DNA from: Methanobrevibacter ruminantium M1
Lineage (GTDB): Archaea > Methanobacteriota > Methanobacteria > Methanobacteriales > Methanobacteriaceae
NCBI RefSeq assembly: GCF_000024185.1
Contig: NC_013790.1
Span: 2,231,001-2,295,000, forward strand
Reading direction: 5' to 3'
DNA length: 64,000 nt
A program made the translations under genes and the position numbers. The notes beneath the pieces were generated by a model. That model saw only the letters and a program-made list of their open reading frames with translations, was not told the origin of the DNA and did no database searches. Below are positions 30,784 through 40,150 of the stretch, piece after piece. The stretch's first letter is position 1; each line of letters starts with the position of its first letter.

Positions 30784-31590
30784 TTATTTATTCCCAAAAT
30801 CATCCCAGAAATGGGTTTGAAAAACGCTATTTTTACTTAGTTCTTCCAACTTTAAAAACAATTTCCAAGGCATTGACAGATTCATATAATCATCTGGAAT
30901 CAACCTTCTCATATGAGCCCTTGCTGCAAAGTCTAGAGGGCTTAATACAGGGATAGGATTATCAGAGTCTTCTTGTTCAAAAGTAAATGCGCCAATAGCC
31001 TGACATGCAGAAGCTTGAGGGGTCATTATGTGAGCACTTTCAGCCCTAAATGAACCATTCAACTGTAGGATAGCAGACAGTTCCATAGTATTTGCTGTAA
31101 AGATAACTGAATCTGGAGTTTCCCCCTCTTCAAGAAGCTCAATTGGCTTAAAAACAACATATTCTCCCTCATCATACAAAGGCCTATTCTGTATGTTTTC
31201 ATATGCAGTGTCAAAGTCTGAAAATATCCTCTCTCCTTTTTTAAACATCTCTTGAGTAGGCTTTGGCAAATAGCTCAATCTTTCAAGAAAAGCATCCTTA
31301 TCCTTTGCAGAATCAAGGCCAAGAGATAGAAAAGTAGCTTGAAATTCCTTGTCCTTATCTGTCTTAAATCCAGTTCCCCATCCAAATCCTGCTGATACCC
31401 CTCCGCAGGTGATGTTTTCACGGCCGAAGGCAGTGACCTTTCGCTTTGCAATGGACTGTGCAACAAAAGACATAACACAGCCTCCTCTTCCAGGCTTAGG
31501 GGCCAAAGCATCTTCTGGCTTTTCATCAGTTTTAATTAGTACAATAGGGTCAAATTGACCATTTAACTCTTTTACAATATTAAATTCCAT
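30784..31590 (-). CDS. DUF169-family protein
   Basis: About 268 residues of a family common in methanogens and clostridia. It has conserved 'GRGGCVMSFVAQSIAKRK' near 35 and 'ITCGGVSAGFGWGTGF' near 60, both Gly/Cys-rich. The function is not established; a role with C1 carriers or metal cofactors has been guessed for the family. Single gene with no operon partner. ATG 31590 is preferred over TTG 31599 because AAGGG lies 9 nt upstream of it. Confidence 0.8.
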   Translation of the reverse strand: MEFNIVKELNGQFDPIVLIKTDEKPEDALAPKPGRGGCVMSFVAQSIAKRKVTAFGRENITCGGVSAGFGWGTGFKTDKDKEFQATFLSLGLDSAKDKDAFLERLSYLPKPTQEMFKKGERIFSDFDTAYENIQNRPLYDEGEYVVFKPIELLEEGETPDSVIFTANTMELSAILQLNGSFRAESAHIMTPQASACQAIGAFTFEQEDSDNPIPVLSPLDFAARAHMRRLIPDDYMNLSMPWKLFLKLEELSKNSVFQTHFWDDFGNK

Positions 31591-32050
31591 TTTAAACAAC
31601 CCTTAATTTTAAAATACCCATAAAAAACATGTTAAAAATACTTTTTATAACAAGCAATTTTTAAAGCTATAATATACAATATAAAAGTAGAAATATAAAG
31701 ATTTTACTAAAAAAGACCGTTTAATTAAATGTTAATCTAATTAAGTACTATAATCAAATTCTGATTAAAACCTTTTGATAGATAAAATAATTATTTCAAA
31801 ATACCAAAATCACATTTAAAAAATTTAAAAATATATAATTTATCATTTCAAAAAAAAAAATGAACCTCCTTTAAAAAATTTAAAAAGATATAATTTATCA
31901 TTTTAAAACTAAACTATAAACCAGCATTTAATAATTTTTTTAAACAAAATAATAAATCTTTAAAAAATTATTAAAAATTTTTGAAAAAAATTGAGAAAAA
32001 TAAACAAAAAAATGACCAAAAAACTTATAAATAAAGAAAACTAACATTTA
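31591..32050. other. AT-rich spacer with a direct repeat
   Basis: TTTAAAAAATTTAAAA(N)ATATAATTTATCATTT occurs at about 31814 and 31871. Between the copies the minus strand reads AAAGGAGGTTCA, a Shine-Dalgarno-like word, but no start codon follows at a useful distance. GGGTGAT at 32054-32060 is the ribosome site of the next gene. Confidence 0.4.
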
Positions 32051-32066
32051 TAAAAGGGTGATATAT

Positions 32067-33488
32067 ATGATTGAAAATAACATTTGTTTATTAACAGACA
32101 GCTATAAGCTCACCCACCACTATCTACACCCAAAGGGTACAGAGAAAATCTACTCCTATCTTGAGAGCAGAACAGGTGCTGAGTTTAACAAGACTATTTT
32201 TTACGGACTGCAATACATCCTTAAAAAATACCTAGAAGGCAATGTAGTTAGCGAAGAGAAAGTATTGGAAGCAGAAAGAATCGTAGACGCTCACATTGCT
32301 CCAGGCATTTTCAATACAGATGATTGGATGTATATAGCTCAGGAATTAGATGGAAAGCTCCCAGTTAAAATCAAGGCAGTTGCTGAAGGTTCCCCAGTAA
32401 ACGTAGGCAATGTATTGATGACAGTTGAAAATACAGACAAGCGTGCTTATTGGCTGCCAAACTATCTTGAATCACTGCTTCTTCAGGTATGGTATCCATC
32501 AACCATTGCAACACTCTCTGCTGAGGTTAAAAAGCTATGCAATTTCTATCTGGATGTTACAGGCTCCTCAAAGGACAATCTTAACTTTATGTTGCATGAC
32601 TTTGGCTACCGTGGTGCAAGCTCAACAGAATCATCAAGATTAGCAGGATCTGCACACCTATTAAGCTTTTCAGGCACAGACACCGTTCCATCCCTTGCAA
32701 TCCCAGTTAACTATTACAATACAAATGAGATCCAAGGATTTTCAGTTCAGGCAACAGAACATAGCGTAATGACAGCAATGGGTCCAGAGGGCGAAATGGA
32801 ACAGGCCATCAATGTTGTAAGAAACGCCCATGATGGCATTCTATCAATTGTAATAGACAGCTACAACTATAAGAACTTCCTTGAAAACGCCTGTATCAAA
32901 GGACACAAGCTAAACGAAGAAATCAACGAATTCCTAAAGAGAACTGAAGGAAACAAGATTGTATTCAGACCAGACAGTGGAGAGCCAATCTCAACAACAA
33001 TAGACTGTCTTGAGATAATTGAAAGAGGATTCGGTACCCACAATACAGACAAAGGATACAAGATCTTCAATGAAAACATAGGCCTTCTCTGGGGTGACGG
33101 TTTAGACTATCAAAAGATAAGAGACATCCTATTTGGAATAAAAGCTCAAGGATGGGCAGCTGAAAACCTCATATTCGGTATGGGTGGCGGATTGCACACA
33201 GCAGTAAACAGAGACACTCAAAGAAATGCATTCAAGTGTTCTGCCCAGCTTAGAGATGGTGAATGGATAGACATATTCAAAAAGCCATTGGACACAAGCA
33301 AAAAGTCCAAAAAAGGAAGATTCAAGTTAATAAGAAACGATAAGTTTGAATACAGCACTGTTCCAATAGAAACTGAAGGCAAAGATCAATTAAGAACCGT
33401 ATTCAAAGATGGTGAACTATTGATTGATGATAGCTTTGAAGAAATTAAAAAGAGAACAGAAACTTATAATATGTTTCCTATTAAATAA
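32067..33488 (+). CDS. Nicotinamide phosphoribosyltransferase
   Basis: About 473 residues, the size of NAMPT/NadV. Early motif 'LLTDSYKLTHHYLHPKGTEK'; 'FMLHDFGYRGASSTESSR' is the substrate pocket; 'FRPDSGEP' and 'GDGLDY' bind PRPP, and 'FGMGGGLHTAVNRDTQRNAF' is near the end. It makes NMN from nicotinamide and PRPP, a one-step NAD salvage. The enzyme is common in bacteria and animals but patchy in archaea, so gene transfer is likely. ATG 32067 with GGGTGAT 6 nt upstream is preferred to the in-frame GTG 32058. Confidence 0.92.
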   Translation: MIENNICLLTDSYKLTHHYLHPKGTEKIYSYLESRTGAEFNKTIFYGLQYILKKYLEGNVVSEEKVLEAERIVDAHIAPGIFNTDDWMYIAQELDGKLPVKIKAVAEGSPVNVGNVLMTVENTDKRAYWLPNYLESLLLQVWYPSTIATLSAEVKKLCNFYLDVTGSSKDNLNFMLHDFGYRGASSTESSRLAGSAHLLSFSGTDTVPSLAIPVNYYNTNEIQGFSVQATEHSVMTAMGPEGEMEQAINVVRNAHDGILSIVIDSYNYKNFLENACIKGHKLNEEINEFLKRTEGNKIVFRPDSGEPISTTIDCLEIIERGFGTHNTDKGYKIFNENIGLLWGDGLDYQKIRDILFGIKAQGWAAENLIFGMGGGLHTAVNRDTQRNAFKCSAQLRDGEWIDIFKKPLDTSKKSKKGRFKLIRNDKFEYSTVPIETEGKDQLRTVFKDGELLIDDSFEEIKKRTETYNMFPIK

Positions 33489-33526
33489 ATATCAATCTTA
33501 GAATCTTTAAAATAAATTTTTAAAAT

Positions 33527-33562
33527 AATAAATTCTTTAAGAATTTATTAACTTTTTATATT
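33527..33562 (+). terminator. Terminator after the NAMPT gene
   Basis: AATAAATTCTT-T-AAGAATTTATT (33527-33549) followed by AACTTTTTATATTTTT. Confidence 0.55.
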
Positions 33563-33692
33563 TTTCTATTTTTAAATTCAACCCATTTTATTGAAATTAT
33601 AATTTTTTCATAATTATAACTATTTTTTAAGAAAAAATAATATCATAATTACTATTTAAAAAAAAAAAATAAGTAAAATTAAAAACTATTTT

Positions 33693-35066
33693 TTAATTAT
33701 TAGACCTAATCAAGCGTTTTACATGCCAATCAGCCCAAAACATAGTTATAGTATTTACAACCAACTCTCCAAGAATAATTCCCCACCAGGCTCCATACTC
33801 CCCATAGCCTAAAACCACAGCTAGAATTATAGCAAAACCAAGTGTAAATACAGTTTCCCTCAATATAGTCTGAAACATTGCAGTAATTCCATTGCCAGTT
33901 CCCTGGAAGAGAAATGTTGATGTGACACCATATCCCATTGTAGGAAAATAGATAACAATCACAGATAAAAATGCAATAAGCTGTGAGCTTAATCTCATGC
34001 TAGTGCCAGTATAGGCAAATATTGAAACAATCTGAGGAGCAAATACATAGACAACTATCGCTGCAATAAAGCCAAATAGAACCGCAATCTTCATTGAATA
34101 CCTATGGGCAAGTAAAATGTCCTCATATCTTCTAGCCCCATAATTGGCAGCTACCACTGAAATCAAAGCAGTTCCTACAGCAAGCATAGGAGTTGTTGCA
34201 ATTGTAACAACCCTCCATCCTGTAGAATAAACTGCAACAGCATCTGTTGATGCGACAACAGTTAAAAGAAGGGAAAAAAGTGCTGCAAAGAGGGCATTGT
34301 TAACAAGCTCCAAGCTTGCTGGAAAACCTACCTTTAAGATGTCTACTGTTATATCCTTATCAAACCTATAATTGCTTAAAAAAGGCCTTAAATAAGTGTC
34401 CTTTTTAATGTAAAACCAATAAAACAAGAGAAGGTTTACAAACAAAAGGGAAATGAGAGTTGCAATAGCTGCTCCCTTAACTCCTAAGCCCAAATAATAA
34501 ATAAATATAGGATCTAGAATCATATTTAAGATAGAGGCAAATAGCATTGCATACATAGTTCTATTTCCATCTCCCTCACCTCTAAGGACCCCGTATAATG
34601 AATTGGATAGAATAACCAATATAGAGCCTGAAACTAGAATGACTCCATAATCCATTGCATAATCTATAGTATTTGATGCCCCCATTGAAAGAAGAATATC
34701 CCTTAGGAATATAAGGAAAAGAAGAGTAGTAAATATTGATACAATAACGGTTATTACTATTGCATGAACTGCACCATTGTCTGACTTTTTCTTATCCCCC
34801 TCTCCAATGTATTTGGATATTGCAGAGGTTGCTCCTGCTCCCAAACCATTCCCAATTCCCATTAGGGCAATGAATATTGGACTTACAAAGCCAACACCAG
34901 CCAATGCATCGGCACCAAGAGAGGACACCCAAACGGCATCTATGACACTATAGAGGCTTGTGATAAATAGTGAAATTATTAATGGAATTGATAATTTCCA
35001 TATGGCTTTCTTAGGGTCTCCTAAGATTGATTCAACTCCTTCAAATCTAGTTTTGGACTCTTCCAT
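33693..35066 (-). CDS. MATE-family efflux protein (second)
   Basis: 457 residues and about 12 membrane segments. 'YSVIDAVWVSSLGADALAGVGF' near residue 40 is the MATE entrance motif, and 'GIGNGLGAGATSAISKYIGE' follows. The two halves are homologous. It is closest in layout to the pump at 13550 (both begin with 'DPKKAIWKLSIP/NHPKQAINKLALP'-like helices) and less like that at 50724. Cation-coupled export of cationic drugs or metabolites is the family role. GGTGG upstream supports the ATG. Confidence 0.88.
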   Translation of the reverse strand: MEESKTRFEGVESILGDPKKAIWKLSIPLIISLFITSLYSVIDAVWVSSLGADALAGVGFVSPIFIALMGIGNGLGAGATSAISKYIGEGDKKKSDNGAVHAIVITVIVSIFTTLLFLIFLRDILLSMGASNTIDYAMDYGVILVSGSILVILSNSLYGVLRGEGDGNRTMYAMLFASILNMILDPIFIYYLGLGVKGAAIATLISLLFVNLLLFYWFYIKKDTYLRPFLSNYRFDKDITVDILKVGFPASLELVNNALFAALFSLLLTVVASTDAVAVYSTGWRVVTIATTPMLAVGTALISVVAANYGARRYEDILLAHRYSMKIAVLFGFIAAIVVYVFAPQIVSIFAYTGTSMRLSSQLIAFLSVIVIYFPTMGYGVTSTFLFQGTGNGITAMFQTILRETVFTLGFAIILAVVLGYGEYGAWWGIILGELVVNTITMFWADWHVKRLIRSNN

Positions 35067-35312
35067 TATAATTCCACCATAAAAATAAGTTTTTCAAATA
35101 AATCATTTATTTTAAAATCGTTTATAATCTTCTTTTCAAACAATAAATTACTATTAATTAATCTTATACTTATTTTATAATTAGATAAATATATACATTA
35201 TTGTTAAAAAATATACATTTGTTTCAATAATGCAAAACATAAAACTTAAAAAGCAAAAAGAAAAGACTATTAAATAAGTTTAAATAGCAAATAATAAGAA
35301 ATAAGTGATAGC

Positions 35313-35732
35313 ATGGAAGAAAACAATTACATCGTCTTCAAAAAACAATACGGCAACATTAAACGCCCTAGGACCAAGGAAGTCTCAATAAATCAAAACG
35401 GAGTCAAAATTTACGAAAAGGACCAATCAATGATTATAAACATAGTTCTTCCAATAGAAGACTCAATGAAAGTATACCAATTCTTTGAAGAATTCAACTT
35501 AGGTGAAGACATACAATTTAATATCAGCAATACTGGAGACTTTGAATGCGTATTCCGAGGAATTTCTTCAGTCATTGATAAAGACAGTTACTCTTCATTC
35601 TCAATTACAGTCCAAGAGAAATATCAAAGGCCAGATCAGCTCCAAGTGGAAGCAGACTGCAATCAAGTTGATGAATATGGCAATCCAATTCAGCAATGCA
35701 TAGGCTGTGGGCTTCACAGAGACGAAATATGA
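35313..35732 (+). CDS. Unknown 139-residue protein with C-terminal cysteines
   Basis: I do not recognise this family. It is mostly predicted beta strand with charged loops, no signal or membrane segment. The tail has three cysteines plus histidine (C-x14-CIGCGLH), which could bind zinc. AGTGAT before the ATG is a good ribosome site, so it is likely a real gene. It lies before the palindrome-rich spacer and the two paralogous unknown proteins, but 580 bases separate them. Confidence 0.65.
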   Translation: MEENNYIVFKKQYGNIKRPRTKEVSINQNGVKIYEKDQSMIINIVLPIEDSMKVYQFFEEFNLGEDIQFNISNTGDFECVFRGISSVIDKDSYSSFSITVQEKYQRPDQLQVEADCNQVDEYGNPIQQCIGCGLHRDEI

Positions 35733-35932
35733 AAAAATTAAAAAAATTGACTTCACTTAAACAAATTTTTTTAAAAATCAAAATTTAAAAAAACCACCAA
35801 ATAACCATACTTACCAAACAAATAATAAATCAAATCTCTCTATAAAAAATACTTATTTTAAACTAATTTAAACTTTTTTAATCAACTTTAAACCATTTTT
35901 ACAATTTAACTATTTTTCCACCAAAAAAACCA

Positions 35933-36300
35933 TTTACAGCATCAAGTCAATTTTGACATGATCCAAAAGTAAAAAAATGGCAAATTTTAACACATTCAAG
36001 TAAAAATTGACCTAAATCTGTAAAATTCCATTCAAAATCCACATCACTTTTTACACTTTCAAGTCAAAATTGATGTGAAGCTGTTAAAAACACCCCCAAA
36101 ATTATCAAAAATTTTACAAGGTCACATCAATATTGTTACAAGAATAGTAAATTGTTTTGATATGAAAACAATTTTGATTTAAATGCGTAAAATTGTTACA
36201 ATATCGTAACAATTTTCTAAAAAGAATGTAAAATTGATTTAAGAGTGTTAAATTGATGTAAAACAAAAAAGAAAGATTTATAAGTCATTAAATCGAAAAT
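35933..36300. promoter_or_regulatory. Spacer with a perfect palindrome and repeated TCAA(A)TTGA-type motifs
   Basis: AAAATTGTTAC-AATATC-GTAACAATTTT, an 11-bp perfect inverted repeat, is at about 36188-36215. ATTGTTACAA also occurs near 36132. TCAAGTCAATTTTGACATGA (35943), TTCAAGTAAAAATTGACC (about 35996) and TTCAAGTCAAAATTGATGTG (36058) repeat an inverted GTCAA/TTGAC core. Several further ATTGAT(T/G)TAA words precede the next gene. The density suggests multi-site operator control of the genes at 36317 and beyond. Confidence 0.6.
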
Positions 36301-36316
36301 AAAACATGGTGATTCC

Positions 36317-37255
36317 ATGATTGACGAAATTTATGACTACTACGAAAAACGTCTAAGCACTTCCAATTCTATCCTCAAGATGAGAGGAATTGACGAAGAA
36401 ATAAATAAACTTCCCTTAGGGATTAATTTAGATATTGCAAACATCTTAAGCACAATCGACATATATGACTACGATGAAAAGAAAGCAGCCAAAAAGATCA
36501 AGGAAGCTTATGTTGAAGTCTTCAAGGAAGGAATATATTTGGGAATTGGCTTTGGCAAGATCTTAAAGTTCAACTATGCAAAGTCACATCCTGAAAACTA
36601 TGTGGAATGTCTCGAAGAGGATTATCAACATTTTACCTTCTATGACTTTAAGATAGAGGTTCTAAAGAAGATCATTCCTCCGATAAAGGTTAAGAAATTT
36701 ACCCAAGAGAGGCATCCTAAAGAGATAAACTACAGAAACGAAAGCTTTGAAGACATCCGCTCATACACCTGCATAAATGTCGAGACCCAATGGGAAGACA
36801 AATTTGACTTTGAAGTGAATCCTGATGCAAAGGAAATGGAAGATTATATCCGCCAAAGGGAGGTGAAATCATATGAGGATAATGAGGAATTAAAGAAATG
36901 TGTTGATGACTTGAAGATGGGAATTCAAAATATCCTATTCCAGAAGTTCTTTGAAGCATTGGAGGTGGATTTGGAAAAGGCAGAGAATGGCTGTGAAAAC
37001 AATCTGCGCTTTGATGAGGAGACTGCAAAGGACGTCTTCATTTCCCCTGTATTCTCCAATCTGGAAGGAGAGTTTAAAATCAGAGAGCTTGTCAATAAAT
37101 ATCTTATTCATGTATTCAATGAAGGAAAGATCATCGGCCTTTTAAATGGCATAAAGATAGTTCTAGAGGACATTCAAAATGACAGGCTAGACTATGAAGA
37201 GATGAATTCAATGAGCTCTAGAGAAAGCTTTCTATACATTAAGGAGGGTTTATAG
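36317..37255 (+). CDS. Unknown protein A of a tandem paralogous pair
   Basis: 312 residues, soluble, acidic and helical; no family recognised. It shares a C-terminal region with the next protein: 'VFNEGKIIGLLNGIKIVLED' here, 'IFEEGMRLGIRNGIKIVMDD' there. A shorter version, 'VFKEGIYLGIGFGKIL', also occurs in its own N-terminal half (about residue 70-85), so each protein looks like two copies of one helical module. GGTGAT 3 nt before the ATG supports the start. The upstream spacer is unusually rich in palindromes. Function unknown; a regulated accessory role is inferred only from context. Confidence 0.7.
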   Translation: MIDEIYDYYEKRLSTSNSILKMRGIDEEINKLPLGINLDIANILSTIDIYDYDEKKAAKKIKEAYVEVFKEGIYLGIGFGKILKFNYAKSHPENYVECLEEDYQHFTFYDFKIEVLKKIIPPIKVKKFTQERHPKEINYRNESFEDIRSYTCINVETQWEDKFDFEVNPDAKEMEDYIRQREVKSYEDNEELKKCVDDLKMGIQNILFQKFFEALEVDLEKAENGCENNLRFDEETAKDVFISPVFSNLEGEFKIRELVNKYLIHVFNEGKIIGLLNGIKIVLEDIQNDRLDYEEMNSMSSRESFLYIKEGL

Positions 37256-37292
37256 AAAAAGAAACTGATAAAAGAATTTTTAAATAAATTGA

Positions 37293-37442
37293 CAAAATCC
37301 TAAAGCAAAACAAAGGATTAAAATGGAAAAATAAATAGCAAAATCCTAAAGCAACAAAAGATTAAAATGGAAAATTCAAAGTATAACGAACATTTGAAAA
37401 GCGCTACAAAGATTTAAAAACTGCAACGAACATTTGAAAAGC
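37293..37442. repeat. Two pairs of direct repeats between the paralogous genes
   Basis: AAAATCCTAAAGCAA followed by an A-rich tail and GATTAAAATGGAAAA occurs at 37293 and 37338. AACGAACATTTGAAAAGC occurs at 37385 and 37425, the second just before the ribosome site of the next gene. This fits the tandem duplication seen in the proteins. Confidence 0.65.
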
Positions 37443-37457
37443 CAAAAGGAGACTAAA

Positions 37458-38303
37458 ATGATAAATGAAATTGTAAACGGCTATAAAAACCAGCAAAAGG
37501 TCTATTTAAGTTCCATAATAAAAACACTGAACTTAGATATTCCAGACGTTTTAAGTGTCTATCCAAAATCAAACCACGATTTAGATAAGATATTTAAAGA
37601 AATCAAGCTAATAGACAAGGACGAAAACATCCTGGAACCTCTAGAGGAATTCTACATAGACACCTTAAAAAGAGGAATATTAAGTTCCATACCTCTTGGA
37701 AAGAGCTTCATGGTAAAGCTCCATAGGGATGATGAGGAACATTTTAACGAAGTTTTAAGGATGAACAGCGGATTGTTCTTAAATTACGTTCCTAAAATCA
37801 GTTCCCTTGAAGATTTGGAAAAATGCACTCCAAAATATGGGGAAAGAGATTACTATAAAATGAAGGAAGAAGAACAAGTCATTGTCATAGTTGAAGGAAT
37901 ACTACGATCCTTTTGTGAATTCACAACTGATAACAACCTAATGGTTGACTACCATTTTGAGGAATTGTTTGATGTTTTGGATATTGATCTAAAGTTGGCT
38001 AAAAAAAGATGCAATAAGAGAATCAAATTAGGTAATAAATCCAAAATAGGAATCATCTCTGCAATCTACAAGAACAAGAACGGCAAATTCAGAGTGACTG
38101 ACTTGGTCAAGGAGCACTGCCAAACAATCTTTGAAGAGGGTATGAGACTTGGAATAAGAAATGGGATAAAAATAGTCATGGATGATGTTCATTCAAAAAG
38201 AATTGATCCTGATGACTTTAGCACCATGGAATTAAATGAACTTTCAGCCTATTTCTATAAGGAAATAAATGAAGAATTAGAACAGCTCGCTAGGAACTGT
38301 TAA
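37458..38303 (+). CDS. Unknown protein B of a tandem paralogous pair
   Basis: About 281 residues. It is homologous to protein A across the C-terminal 110 residues: 'D(I/V)DLK(L)AKKRC' then 'GKFRVTDLVKEH', the EG-x3-G-x3-GIKIV helix, 'R(L/I)D' and a final Glu-rich helix. The N-terminal half carries a weaker copy of the same module (FYIDTLKRGILSSIPLGKSF). The frame can be extended to 37434 (TTG), but AAGGAG fixes the ATG at 37458. The two genes probably form an operon. Function unknown. Confidence 0.7.
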   Translation: MINEIVNGYKNQQKVYLSSIIKTLNLDIPDVLSVYPKSNHDLDKIFKEIKLIDKDENILEPLEEFYIDTLKRGILSSIPLGKSFMVKLHRDDEEHFNEVLRMNSGLFLNYVPKISSLEDLEKCTPKYGERDYYKMKEEEQVIVIVEGILRSFCEFTTDNNLMVDYHFEELFDVLDIDLKLAKKRCNKRIKLGNKSKIGIISAIYKNKNGKFRVTDLVKEHCQTIFEEGMRLGIRNGIKIVMDDVHSKRIDPDDFSTMELNELSAYFYKEINEELEQLARNC

Positions 38304-38342
38304 AGTTTAAATAAGCTCAACATTAGAATTTTTTAGCTTTAA

Positions 38343-39566
38343 CTACCTAATAAGCTTTATTCCACAGTTTACACAGAATACATCACCAGGTTTTATTTTA
38401 TGACCACAGTTAAAACATTTATAATCATCTACCAATACATTGCCACAATTTGTACAAAAGACATCCCCTGGATCGATTAGAGCCCCACATCTATCACATC
38501 TAGACTTATCATCCATTCTAGAACCGCAATTAGAACAGAAGACTGCATCGGAATCCTCATAGTATCCGCAATTAGTGCAAAATACCTTTGGCCTATCCTC
38601 AATCTCATTATCTTTATCATTATACTGAGAACCAGCATATCTCTTTGTATAAATAAGGGCATTAGACCTATCATTCTTTATAATAGGTGCAAAGCAATCG
38701 TCCTTTAGATTATTTATCTCAGCAATCAGACTTTCCATATTCATAAGCCTATCATCACTTAAGGGATGTGTGGAAAAATAGTTAAACTTATTATAGTTTC
38801 CCCTAAGGAACTGGCAGAATGAAGGAATATTGCCAATATCATAATCTGCCCATTTAAGTATCATCATAGCTAATCTATCAGCCTCAAACTCCTGATTAAG
38901 ACTAAATGGCTTAAATAAAAGAACATTATTATATTCTTTATCCTTAACAATAATATAATCCCTTGGATGATTAAGCAATGCATGAGCCATCTCATGAGCC
39001 AATATATATGCAATCCTTTCCTCATTATCGGCAATTGACAATATGCCAGAGTAAACCAATACCTTGCCACCAGGCATGCAGAATGCATTTTCAAATGAGC
39101 TGTTTAATAAATGAAAATCCCAATCAAAATAACTGTTAATATAATCAATTCTAGCTATCTTTAAAAGATAGTTTTCAAGAGACTCTATCAAATTAAGAAG
39201 GATGTTTGAAACTAAACGACCTTGTGAGCTATTATCCAATGAAGTGCACTGGCTAATGCTGTAGTAGTACTGAGTATTATACTCTTCTAGGTAGTTTTTA
39301 TCTAAGGCCTTATCAAAATCATCATCCTTTTGCTTAAAAGGATTTATGTTTTTATTGGAATCTAAATCGTTTTTCGAATCATTTTCTTGTTTAGAATTAT
39401 TGGATTTATTTTTAAAACCCATTTCTTGATTATAATTGCTAATTCTATTATTAAAATCCTTATTTTGATTAGAATTATTGGTCTTATGGTTTAAATCCTT
39501 CTCTTGATTAGAATCACTAATCCCCTGCTTTAAATCATTATTCTGATTAGAATTGTCTTTTTGCAT
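38343..39566 (-). CDS. M48 peptidase with 13-residue repeats and zinc ribbons
   Basis: 407 residues in three parts. Residues 5-69 are five 13-residue repeats of an N-S-N-Q-x-x-D/K pattern, low-complexity and probably disordered. The M48 metallopeptidase domain spans about 95-290: HEMAH at 191-195, with the third ligand in 'NQEFEADRLAM' near 226. The C-terminus (about 330-407) has at least three CxxC...CxxC zinc ribbons, double-zinc-ribbon style. No membrane helices, unlike HtpX. It may degrade damaged or partner proteins bound via the ribbons. AAGGGGG precedes the ATG. Confidence 0.82.
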   Translation of the reverse strand: MQKDNSNQNNDLKQGISDSNQEKDLNHKTNNSNQNKDFNNRISNYNQEMGFKNKSNNSKQENDSKNDLDSNKNINPFKQKDDDFDKALDKNYLEEYNTQYYYSISQCTSLDNSSQGRLVSNILLNLIESLENYLLKIARIDYINSYFDWDFHLLNSSFENAFCMPGGKVLVYSGILSIADNEERIAYILAHEMAHALLNHPRDYIIVKDKEYNNVLLFKPFSLNQEFEADRLAMMILKWADYDIGNIPSFCQFLRGNYNKFNYFSTHPLSDDRLMNMESLIAEINNLKDDCFAPIIKNDRSNALIYTKRYAGSQYNDKDNEIEDRPKVFCTNCGYYEDSDAVFCSNCGSRMDDKSRCDRCGALIDPGDVFCTNCGNVLVDDYKCFNCGHKIKPGDVFCVNCGIKLIR

Positions 39567-39660
39567 TTTTACCCCCTTAAAAATAAAAATCTATAAAAAT
39601 TAAAAACAACTATCAATCATTAACATAACTAAAAATAATTTTCAATCAATTGATCTAAAA

Positions 39661-40059
39661 TCACATCTTATATCCAGTTCCAACAAACTGTGCTATCTCT
39701 CTTCCAGTATCATCAATTATATCCACATTGATTACAGAAGTAGTTCTTCCATTCTTTTTATAATGTGCCTTAGCAATGAGCTTTTCTCCTTTTGCTCCAC
39801 TTAAATAATTAATGCTTACCTGCAATCCTACAGTAGGTCTGTGCAATTGATTAGATAAAACTGCAAATGCAAAATCTCCAAGAGTGAATATTGCTCCACC
39901 CATTACAGCACCATAGGCATTTCTAAAATCATCACATAGCTCTAAGCTGCATACACAGGAGTCATCTTCAAGCTCATCCAATTGAACTCCAATGTTAGTT
40001 GCAAACTTATCTCCCTTAAAAAACTCTCTTGCCTCTTCTATTGAACTAAAAGTTGCCAT
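39661..40059 (-). CDS. PaaI-type hotdog thioesterase
   Basis: 132 residues, one hotdog domain. 'NAYGAVMGGAIFTLGDFAFAV' is the PaaI-family active-site helix region, with 'RPTVGLQVSINYLSGAKG' following. It would hydrolyse acyl- or aryl-CoA thioesters; substrate unknown. It is between the M48 peptidase and the OYE-type gene, all on the minus strand with short gaps. GGTGAG supports the ATG. Confidence 0.87.
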   Translation of the reverse strand: MATFSSIEEAREFFKGDKFATNIGVQLDELEDDSCVCSLELCDDFRNAYGAVMGGAIFTLGDFAFAVLSNQLHRPTVGLQVSINYLSGAKGEKLIAKAHYKKNGRTTSVINVDIIDDTGREIAQFVGTGYKM

Positions 40060-40150
40060 ATACTCACCAAAAACAATTAAAACTATTAAAAATTAAAATA
40101 AAATATAAAAGCATCTAACTTAAAAAATTAAAATTTTTACAATAAACTAT

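Noticed and set aside
31855-31885. AAAGGAGGT on the minus strand as a small-gene start
   Set aside because: No ATG, GTG or TTG at usable spacing; the next ATG is too far and gives only about 16 codons.
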